From contig CABVBV010000108.1 in NCBI GenBank assembly GCA_902496595.1, positions 1-7,067 on the forward strand: a stretch of DNA of 7,067 bases, given 5' to 3'. This DNA is from an uncultured Eubacteriales bacterium. Its GTDB lineage: Bacteria; Bacillota; Clostridia; Oscillospirales; Oscillospiraceae. The notes beneath the pieces were generated by a model that saw only the letters and a list, made by a program, of their open reading frames with translations, made no database searches and was not told where the DNA came from. Shown piece by piece: positions 1 to 5,702 of this stretch; the stretch's first letter is position 1; every line of letters starts with the position of its first letter. The position numbers were made by a program, and so were the translations under genes.

Positions 1-2381
1 AGCTTGTTGATTTCAACATCGCCAAGATATCCGGCGCGATCACCAAGGCCTTTGAAGCCACGGGCACGGAGTATAACGAGAGCGTCATCGACTTTCTCTC
101 GCTCAAGGTCACAGCCGACTTCCAGTCCAAGATAGAGGATGGGGCGATCTCGGTCGAGGACGTGCAGGACAGCGTCGAGGCCGTGCTCTCCAGGGGCGGC
201 TACGAGCACGTGGCCAAGGCCTATATACTCTACCGCCGTCAGCGTGAGAAACTGCGCAATATGCGCTCCACTTACCTCGACTATAAAAATGTCGTCGACT
301 CCTACCTCGACGCCTCCGACTGGCGAGTCAAGGAAAACAGCACCGTGAACTACTCCGTCGGCGGCCTCATACTCTCGAACTCCGGCGCCATCACCGCAAA
401 CTACTGGCTCTCCGAGATCTATGACGACGAGATCGCCAACGCCCACAAAAACGCCGACCTCCACCTGCACGACCTCTCCATGCTCACCGGCTACTGCGCC
501 GGCTGGAGCCTCAAGCAGCTCATCCAGGAGGGCCTCGGCGGCATCCCCGGCAAGATCACCTCCTCCCCCGCCAGCCACCTGTCCACGCTCTGTAACCAGA
601 TGGTCAACTTCCTCGGCATCATGCAGAACGAGTGGGCCGGAGCCCAGGCCTTCTCCAGTTTCGACACCTACCTCGCCCCCTTCGTGAAGGTCGACAACCT
701 CAGCTACAAAGAGGTCAAGCAGTGCATCCAGAGCTTCGTCTACGGTGTGAACACCCCGTCAAGATGGGGCACGCAGGCTCCCTTCTCCAACATCACCCTC
801 GACTGGACTGTGCCCGCAGACCTCAGAGATCAGAAGGCCATCGTCGGAGGCAAGGAGCAGGACTTCACCTACGGAGACTGCAAGCGGGAAATGGATATGG
901 TCAACAAGGCCTTCATCGACATCATGATCGAGGGCGACGCGAACGGCCGCGGCTTCCAGTACCCCATCCCCACCTACTCCATCACCAAGGACTTCGACTG
1001 GAGCCCCACCGAGAACAACAAGATGCTCTTCGAGATGACCGCCAAGTACGGCACGCCGTATTTCTCCAACTACATCAACTCCGACATGGAGCCCTCCGAC
1101 GTGCGCAGTATGTGCTGCCGCCTGAGGCTCGACCTCAGGGAGCTGCGCAAGAAGTCCGGCGGCTACTTCGGCTCCGGCGAGAGCACCGGCTCCATCGGCG
1201 TCGTCACGCTGAATATGCCCAGGCTCGCCTATCTCTCCAAGGACGAGGCCGACTTCTTCCGCAGGCTCGACAAACTCATGGATCTCGCCGCGAGAAGCCT
1301 CAAGATAAAGCGCGACGTAGTGACCAAGCTGCTCGGCGAGGGCCTGTACCCCTACACTAAGCGCTATCTCGGCACCTTCGACAACCACTTCTCCACCATC
1401 GGCCTCGTCGGCATGAACGAGGCGGGCCTGAACGCCAAGTGGGTCCGCGCCGACATGACGCATGAGAGCTGCCAGGAGTTCACCAAGAAGACCCTCAAGC
1501 ATATGCTGAGCCGCCTCTCCGACTACCAGGAGAAGTACGGCGACCTCTACAACCTCGAGGCCACCCCGGCCGAGAGCACCAGCTACCGCCTCGCGAAGCA
1601 CGACGTGGAGCGCTACCCGGACATCATCACCGCCGCGGAGCCGGGCGGCACGCCGTATTACACGAACAGCTCCCACCTGCCCGTGGGCTACACCGAGGAC
1701 ATCTTCGCCGCCCTCGACGTGCAGGACGATCTCCAGACCCTCTACACCTCCGGCACCGTCTTCCACGCCTTCCTGGGCGAGAAGCTGCCCGACTGGCAGG
1801 CTGCGGCGAGCCTCGTGCGGAAGATCGCCGAGAACTACAAGCTGCCGTACTACACGCTCAGCCCGACATATTCGGTGTGCAAGAACGACGGCTATCTCAA
1901 CGGCGAACAGTTCACCTGCCCGCACTGCGGCGAGAGCGCCGAGGTGTACAGCCGCATCACGGGCTATTACAGGCCGGTGCAGAACTGGAACGCCGGCAAA
2001 ACTCAGGAGTATAAGGAGCGCAAGACCTACGACCTCAGCCATTCGCACCTCGATCCCGTGAAGCACCCGCACGCTGAAGCCTGCGGCTGTGACACGGAGC
2101 CGGATCTTGACCGGCACATCCAGCCCGCGCAGCACATCGACAAGCTCGGCACAGCGCTGCTGTTCACAACTCCTACCTGCCCGAACTGCCGCCTGGCGGT
2201 GACGATGCTCGACAAGCAGGGCTTCGCCTACGAGAAGCTCAACGCCGAGGAGAACGCCGAGCTTGCGAAGAAATACGGGGTGAAGCAGGCGCCTACGCTG
2301 GTCGTGACCGACGGCGAGCACTTTGAGAAGTACGCCGGAGCGGGCGCGATAAGGCAGTACGCGGCAAACGTGGCGCAATGA
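1..2381 (+). CDS. nrdD: Anaerobic (class III) ribonucleoside-triphosphate reductase with C-terminal redoxin domain, 5' partial
   Basis: Reduces ribonucleoside triphosphates to deoxynucleotides without oxygen, using a glycyl radical made by the NrdG activase. The frame is open from the window edge (first full codon at 3), so an internal GTG at 162 is not the start; comparison with ATP-cone proteins suggests only some 10-15 residues are missing. Of 792 visible residues, about 1-85 form the ATP-cone allosteric domain (begins LVDFNIAKISGAITKAF). The catalytic barrel follows, with YCAGW (Cys165) and SMCCRLRLD (Cys371/372, the likely thiyl-radical region), then the NrdD motif ATPAESTSYRLA. CPHCG (639-643) lies just before RITGYYRP, whose Gly654 is the predicted radical site. 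After a linker comes a roughly 75-residue thioredoxin/glutaredoxin-like fold with TTPTCPNC (Cys726, Cys729) and a cis-Pro motif QAPTLVV. The redoxin fusion is visible; that it supplies the electrons is inference. No nrdG lies downstream. The family call is very secure. Confidence 0.97.
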   Translation, partial: LVDFNIAKISGAITKAFEATGTEYNESVIDFLSLKVTADFQSKIEDGAISVEDVQDSVEAVLSRGGYEHVAKAYILYRRQREKLRNMRSTYLDYKNVVDSYLDASDWRVKENSTVNYSVGGLILSNSGAITANYWLSEIYDDEIANAHKNADLHLHDLSMLTGYCAGWSLKQLIQEGLGGIPGKITSSPASHLSTLCNQMVNFLGIMQNEWAGAQAFSSFDTYLAPFVKVDNLSYKEVKQCIQSFVYGVNTPSRWGTQAPFSNITLDWTVPADLRDQKAIVGGKEQDFTYGDCKREMDMVNKAFIDIMIEGDANGRGFQYPIPTYSITKDFDWSPTENNKMLFEMTAKYGTPYFSNYINSDMEPSDVRSMCCRLRLDLRELRKKSGGYFGSGESTGSIGVVTLNMPRLAYLSKDEADFFRRLDKLMDLAARSLKIKRDVVTKLLGEGLYPYTKRYLGTFDNHFSTIGLVGMNEAGLNAKWVRADMTHESCQEFTKKTLKHMLSRLSDYQEKYGDLYNLEATPAESTSYRLAKHDVERYPDIITAAEPGGTPYYTNSSHLPVGYTEDIFAALDVQDDLQTLYTSGTVFHAFLGEKLPDWQAAASLVRKIAENYKLPYYTLSPTYSVCKNDGYLNGEQFTCPHCGESAEVYSRITGYYRPVQNWNAGKTQEYKERKTYDLSHSHLDPVKHPHAEACGCDTEPDLDRHIQPAQHIDKLGTALLFTTPTCPNCRLAVTMLDKQGFAYEKLNAEENAELAKKYGVKQAPTLVVTDGEHFEKYAGAGAIRQYAANVAQ

Positions 2382-2680
2382 CGGAGTTCACGAAAAGGGT
2401 CTACGAGGTAGTCAAAACGATACCCGAAGGCCGCGTGATGAGCTACGGGCACGTAGCGGCGCTGGCTGGAAATCCACGCGGTGCGCGGGGCGTCGGCTTC
2501 GCGCTGCACCGGAACCCGGAGCCGGGCGTTATACCGTGCCACCGGGTAGTCTTCCGCGACGGTTCTGTCTGCACAGGCTACGCCTTCGGAGGCCCCGAGG
2601 TGCAGAAAAAGCTGCTCGAAGCGGAGGGCGTGGCCTTCCTCCCGGACGGCCGCGTGGATATGACGGAATGCGGGATATAG
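2378..2680 (+). CDS. Single-domain MGMT/Ogt family O6-alkylguanine-DNA alkyltransferase-like protein
   Basis: A 100-residue protein corresponding only to the C-terminal DNA-binding and active-site domain of O6-methylguanine-DNA methyltransferases; full Ogt/Ada-C proteins run about 160-190 residues, so the N-terminal domain is absent. Visible family motifs are IPEGRVMSYGHVA (helix-turn-helix entry), RGARGVGFALHRNP (containing the arginine-finger region) and VIPCHRVVFRDG with acceptor Cys54, followed by TGYAFGGPEVQKKLLEAEG. The acceptor cysteine is present (PCHR), unlike the alkyltransferase-like Atl proteins, where it is Trp or Ala. The protein may therefore be a suicide methyl acceptor, or a damage sensor feeding nucleotide excision repair; sequence alone does not decide. 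The ATG overlaps the nrdD stop as ATGA and has no strong Shine-Dalgarno, so translation is probably coupled to nrdD. A terminator follows directly. Confidence 0.9.
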   Translation: MTEFTKRVYEVVKTIPEGRVMSYGHVAALAGNPRGARGVGFALHRNPEPGVIPCHRVVFRDGSVCTGYAFGGPEVQKKLLEAEGVAFLPDGRVDMTECGI

Positions 2681-2684
2681 CCGG

Positions 2685-2717
2685 AAAAACAGGGGGCGTT
2701 ATGGCCCCCTGTTTTTT
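2685..2717 (+). terminator. Rho-independent terminator of the nrdD-alkyltransferase unit
   Basis: A 13-bp hairpin stem formed by AAAAACAGGGGGC (2685-2697) and its complement at 2704-2716, with a 6-base loop, and six T residues at 2712-2717. The A-run and T-run can pair or act as tails, which would also allow some function on the minus strand. It begins four bases after the alkyltransferase stop. Confidence 0.93.
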
Positions 2718-2743
2718 ATGCACCCGGCAGCCCGCGCCTCGTA

Positions 2744-2765
2744 GGGCAGGGTTCCAACCCCGCCC
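2744..2765. repeat. GC-rich imperfect inverted repeat (possible dispersed intergenic element)
   Basis: GGGC-A-GGGTT pairs with AACCC-C-GCCC around a two-base centre, with a single A/C mismatch. It sits in a spacer with no gene, within a GTAGGG...GCCCGGAC context. It resembles short GC-rich palindromic intergenic repeats that I associate with GC-rich gut Clostridia. Only one copy is in the window, so its repeat nature is not shown here. Confidence 0.4.
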
Positions 2766-2788
2766 GGACGTTTTGACGGTCGGCCCCT

Positions 2789-2807
2789 CAGCCGGCTGCG
2801 GCGGCTG
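2789..2807. repeat. Small inverted repeat CAGCCG-N7-CGGCTG
   Basis: A perfect 6-bp inverted repeat with a 7-base loop, directly preceded by GGCCCCT. It lies about 24 bases after the 2744-2765 palindrome, and the two may form one composite intergenic element. No T-run follows, so it is unlikely to be a terminator. Confidence 0.4.
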
Positions 2808-2840
2808 CTCTGCGGCTCTATGGGCGCTTTTGCTGAGAAA

Positions 2841-2884
2841 TTGGTGGAATAGACGCGGGTTGTGTGTTATTATTGTTTTATACT
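2841..2884 (+). promoter_or_regulatory. Probable promoter region of trxB-amidase unit
   Basis: An AT-rich patch (2861-2885) in an otherwise GC-rich spacer, just upstream of trxB and downstream of the previous terminator. TATACT at 2879-2884 is a good -10 candidate, but TTGTGT at 2860-2865 is only 13 bases away. An alternative pair is TTGGTG (2841-2846) with TGTTAT (2865-2870) at 18 bases. Neither pair is convincing. The location is inferred mainly from context. Confidence 0.3.
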
Positions 2885-2903
2885 GTTTCCGGGAGCTGGT
2901 TTT

Positions 2904-3821
2904 ATGCTTGGTTCTTACGATATCGTCATAGTCGGTGGGGGGCCGGCCGGGCTCACCGCCGCTATCTATGCCCGCCGCGCAGAGAAGTCTGTGCTCGTGC
3001 TCGAGAAAAACGGCTTTGGCGGCCAGATCGCGTGGTCGCCTATGGTGGACAATTTCCCCGGTGTGCCGTCCGTTTCCGGCGCCGAGCTCTCCGACCGCAT
3101 CTTCTCTCAGGCCCTAGATCTCGGCGCTGAGGCCGAACTGCTCGAGGCCACCGGTCTCGAAAAAACACCGGAAGGTCTGGTTGTCATAACTCCTGAAGGC
3201 AACTACCTCGCAAAAGCCGTCATACTCGCCACAGGAGCCCAGCACCGCAAGCTCGGCGTCCCCGGAGAGGACGAATTTGCCGGCAACGGCGTCTGCTACT
3301 GCGCTGTATGCGACGGAGCGTTCTATAAAGACCGCCCTGTTGCCGTCGCAGGCGGAGGCGACGCCGCGCTCCAGGATGCGCTGCTGCTCTCCAACGGCTG
3401 TTCTGAAGTTTACATAATTCACAGGCGCAACGAGTTCAGGGCAGAGGCGGCGAATGTTCGTGCGCTGATGTCCAGGCCGAACGTCAAGTTATGTATGTCC
3501 AGCCGGATAGTGGAGCTCCAGGGTTCGGGAGAGCTCTCAGGCCTTGTGATCGAGTCCGTCGACGGTGGACAGAGGCGCGAACTCAAGGTGGACGGGCTCT
3601 TTGTTGCTGTGGGGTATGAGCCCGGGAACGCGGCCTTTGCGGGGCTCACGAAGCAGGACGCGGCAGGATGGTTTGCCGCTGCAGAGGACTGTGGCGCAGG
3701 CACGCCGGGGGTATATGCTGCGGGAGACTGCCGCGCCAAAACGGTGAGGCAGCTCACCACCGCAGTCGGTGACGGCGCGGCCGCAGCGGTCGCCGCCTGC
3801 CGGTATATCGACAAGCTGTGA
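2904..3821 (+). CDS. trxB: NADPH-dependent thioredoxin reductase family protein
   Basis: A cytoplasmic FAD enzyme, 305 residues, the normal length for low-molecular-weight thioredoxin reductase, which passes NADPH electrons to thioredoxin-like proteins. Domains in order: FAD-binding GGGPAGL (11-17); the redox pair in YCAVCDGAFY (Cys133/Cys136); NADPH-binding GGGDAALQ (150-157) and HRRNEFRA (173-180), the basic motif typical of NADPH use and missing in ferredoxin-linked relatives; and C-terminal FAD motif YAAGDCRAKTVRQLTTAVGDG (from 271). The start is the ATG with GGGAG eight bases upstream and YDIVIVGGG right after it; an in-frame ATG at 2862 would add 14 unrelated residues. The family consensus CATC is CAVC here, and an extra Cys131 gives CYCAVC. 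It is the first gene of a likely two-gene unit with the amidase. Fairly sure; other flavin disulfide reductases of this family are the alternative. Confidence 0.92.
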   Translation: MLGSYDIVIVGGGPAGLTAAIYARRAEKSVLVLEKNGFGGQIAWSPMVDNFPGVPSVSGAELSDRIFSQALDLGAEAELLEATGLEKTPEGLVVITPEGNYLAKAVILATGAQHRKLGVPGEDEFAGNGVCYCAVCDGAFYKDRPVAVAGGGDAALQDALLLSNGCSEVYIIHRRNEFRAEAANVRALMSRPNVKLCMSSRIVELQGSGELSGLVIESVDGGQRRELKVDGLFVAVGYEPGNAAFAGLTKQDAAGWFAAAEDCGAGTPGVYAAGDCRAKTVRQLTTAVGDGAAAAVAACRYIDKL

Positions 3822-3822
3822 C

Positions 3823-3833
3823 AAGGAGGAGGT
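3823..3833 (+). promoter_or_regulatory. Strong ribosome binding site setting a GTG start
   Basis: AAGGAGGAGGT lies eight bases (measured from AAGGAGG) before a GTG at 3838 and immediately after the trxB stop. It decides the start of the amidase in favour of GTG rather than the upstream in-frame ATG at 3769, which lies inside trxB. Confidence 0.85.
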
Positions 3834-3837
3834 ATCA

Positions 3838-4653
3838 GTGAAAGCTGCGCTCATTCAGATGCGGAATGTTTCGGACAAAGCCGAGAACCTCATCCACGCC
3901 TCGAAGCTCATATGCGAGGCGTCGAAAAACGGGGCGGAACTCTGCGTTCTGCCGGAGATGTTCTGCTGCGAATATCGAAACAGGGCCTTTATCGAGAATC
4001 AGGAGCCCGCAGGCGGCCCGGCCTGGCGTATGCTCTCGGATGCGGCAAAGGAGAACGGGGTCTGGCTCATAGGTGGCACTATCCCCGAGTCGGAGGATGG
4101 GCGGATCTACAACACCAGCTTTGTTTTCGACCGCGAGGGCAGGCAGGCGGCGCGGTGCCGGAAGAGCCATCTCTTCGACATAGACGTGGACGGGGGCCAG
4201 AAATTCAAGGAGTCCGACACTTTCACCGCCGGAGACGAGATATGCGTCTTTGACACCGAGTTCGGGAGGTTCGGGCTCTGCGTGTGCTTCGATATGCGTT
4301 TTCCTGAGCTGGCGAGGATAATGTCCATGGACGGGGCCTGGGCGGTTTTCTGCCCGGCGAGCTTCAACATGACTACCGGCCCAGCGCACTGGGAGATAAT
4401 GTTCCGGGGCAGGGCTGTCGAAAGCCAGGTATACACTCTGGGCTGCGCCCCGGCGAGGGATGAACAGGGCAGCTACGTCTCCTACGCCAACTCAATAGCC
4501 GTTTCACCCTGGGGAGATGTGCTCGCCAGGGCCGGTGCGGAAGAGACGACGCTCTACGTCGATATCGAAGAAGCCGAGGTACGCAGTATCCGGAGGCAGC
4601 TGCCGCTCATGTCGGCGAGGAGGACGGATATTTACGAGCTCAGGCGGATTTGA
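3838..4653 (+). CDS. Carbon-nitrogen hydrolase, Nit2/omega-amidase-like
   Basis: Nitrilase-superfamily amidase, 271 residues from the GTG start, close to the usual size. The Glu-Lys-Cys triad is visible: Glu40 in CVLPEMF, Lys109 in CRKSHLFDIDV, and Cys150 in CVCFDMRFPEL. Long stretches follow the Nit2 pattern, including HLFDIDV, FNMTTGPAHWE, RAVESQVY, APARDEQGSYVSYANS and SPWGDVLA. Nit2 (omega-amidase) hydrolyses alpha-ketoglutaramate and alpha-ketosuccinamate to the 2-oxoacid and ammonia, clearing by-products of glutamine and asparagine transamination; a related role in amide nitrogen salvage is likely here. The substrate is inferred from family similarity and other small amides are possible. 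It follows trxB by 16 bases and is probably co-transcribed. No obvious terminator separates it from the next gene. Confidence 0.9.
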   Translation: MKAALIQMRNVSDKAENLIHASKLICEASKNGAELCVLPEMFCCEYRNRAFIENQEPAGGPAWRMLSDAAKENGVWLIGGTIPESEDGRIYNTSFVFDREGRQAARCRKSHLFDIDVDGGQKFKESDTFTAGDEICVFDTEFGRFGLCVCFDMRFPELARIMSMDGAWAVFCPASFNMTTGPAHWEIMFRGRAVESQVYTLGCAPARDEQGSYVSYANSIAVSPWGDVLARAGAEETTLYVDIEEAEVRSIRRQLPLMSARRTDIYELRRI

Positions 4654-4686
4654 CGGAATAATAACAGCTCAGGGAGAAAGTTTGTC

Positions 4687-4715
4687 TTGACGCGGGGGCC
4701 TGTGCGGCGTACCAT
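4687..4715 (+). promoter_or_regulatory. Sigma-A-type promoter for sulfite reductase-like gene
   Basis: TTGACG (4687-4692) and TACCAT (4710-4715) are separated by exactly 17 bases, in the 100-base gap after the amidase gene. Transcription would begin near 4722, giving a leader of about 30 bases that carries AGGAGG (4740-4745), eight bases before the ATG. The leader is too short for a riboswitch. Confidence 0.65.
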
Positions 4716-4753
4716 GTTGTCATATCTCAGAAAATGTACAGGAGGCGAGGATC

Positions 4754-5701
4754 ATGTTGAAAATCACTGATGCCGAGAAGAAGGCGCTCAAGGGCCGCGG
4801 CCTTATTCTCACGAACGACGGAGAGCATTTTATCGCCCGGATCGTCGCGCCGAACGGCGTGTTCACGAGCGAGCAGATGCAGATGGTCACGGATGTCGCA
4901 AAGAAATACGGCGACGGGAGAGTGGCGCTGACCGTCAGGCTGACCATAGAGATACAGGGAGTGCCCTATGAGAATCTCGAACCGCTGGTGAAAGAGGTCG
5001 AGGCGGCGGGGCTTGTCACCGGGGGCACCGGTTCCATCGTCAGACCAGTCGTAGCCTGCAAGGGCACTGTCTGCGTACACGGGCTCTCCGACACTCAGGC
5101 TTTTGCCAAGAGGATATACGATGAATACTTTGTCGGCTGGCATGAGGTCACGCTTCCGCACAAGTTCAAGATAGCCGTCGGCGGCTGCCCGAACAACTGC
5201 GTGAAGCCCGGCCTGAACGACTTCGGCGTCTACGGGCAGAGCGTACCCGAGCAGGATCTAAGCAAGTGCCGCAACTGCGTGAAGTGCGCGGTCATCGAGC
5301 GCTGTCCAGTCCACTGCGTCTCCAGGGGCGCCGCAGGCAAGATCGTCATAAACAAGGACGCCTGCACAAACTGCGGCAAGTGCGTCTCCGCCTGCCCTCT
5401 GCACAGCATCTCCGAGAAGGAGCGCGGCTACGCCGTCGTCATCGGCGGCATCTGGGGCAAGACTCAGAGGCTGGGCACAAATATCGGCGGAGTTTACTCC
5501 GAGGATGAGGTCATGAAGCTCATAGAGAAGGCCATCCTGCTCTACCGGGAGCTTGGCAAGACCGGCGAACGTTTCGGCCGCACCGTCGAAAGAGTCGGGC
5601 CCGAGGAGTTCATAAGGCAGCTCAAGAGCGACGATGTGCTATCCAGGAAGGACGCGATACTGGCCATGGCCGCCAAGGCAAAGGGCGGCGCCAGCTGCTG
5701 A
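4754..5701 (+). CDS. Siroheme sulfite/nitrite reductase-like protein with 2[4Fe-4S] ferredoxin module
   Basis: A 315-residue cytoplasmic redox protein. About residues 1-90 look like the ferredoxin-like half-domain of nitrite/sulfite reductases. A siroheme/[4Fe-4S] ligand region follows: ACKGTVCVHG (Cys102, Cys107) and GGCPNNCVKPGLNDFG (Cys145, Cys149). Two ferredoxin motifs come next: CRNCVKCAVIERCPVHC (Cys172, 175, 178, 184, 188) and CTNCGKCVSACP (Cys204, 207, 210, 214). Residues about 226-280 carry the family motifs GGIWGKTQRLGTNIGG and ELGKTGERFGRTVERVG. It is much shorter than a full two-repeat assimilatory enzyme and resembles the small single-repeat group of clostridia and methanogens, whose substrate is often unknown. 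The first cysteine pair is spaced C-x4-C rather than the classical C-x5-C. ATG has AGGAGG at good distance. Anaerobic reduction of sulfite or nitrite is plausible but not established. Confidence 0.85.
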   Translation: MLKITDAEKKALKGRGLILTNDGEHFIARIVAPNGVFTSEQMQMVTDVAKKYGDGRVALTVRLTIEIQGVPYENLEPLVKEVEAAGLVTGGTGSIVRPVVACKGTVCVHGLSDTQAFAKRIYDEYFVGWHEVTLPHKFKIAVGGCPNNCVKPGLNDFGVYGQSVPEQDLSKCRNCVKCAVIERCPVHCVSRGAAGKIVINKDACTNCGKCVSACPLHSISEKERGYAVVIGGIWGKTQRLGTNIGGVYSEDEVMKLIEKAILLYRELGKTGERFGRTVERVGPEEFIRQLKSDDVLSRKDAILAMAAKAKGGASC

Positions 5702-5702
5702 T

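Noticed and set aside
162..164. GTG as start of nrdD
   Set aside because: The same frame is open to the left edge and encodes the first half of the ATP-cone, so this GTG is an internal Val codon.
759..2378. 539-codon open frame on the minus strand opposite nrdD
   Set aside because: It is a mirror of a GC-rich coding strand: it has no family motifs, and the plus-strand NrdD is unmistakable through this whole stretch.
2739..2768. T-arm-like GGTTCCAACC suggesting a tRNA 3' end
   Set aside because: The 70 bases upstream contain a terminator and no acceptor, D-arm or anticodon stem; the match is a by-product of the palindrome.
2536..2931. 131-codon plus-strand frame spanning the alkyltransferase end, terminator and spacer
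   Set aside because: It crosses a strong terminator, is rich in Arg, Pro and Gly as out-of-frame GC-rich DNA is, and has no recognisable motif or ribosome binding site.
4654..4753. Possible riboswitch or attenuator before the sulfite reductase-like gene
   Set aside because: From the predicted transcription start the leader is only about 30 bases, with no stable hairpin or T-run.
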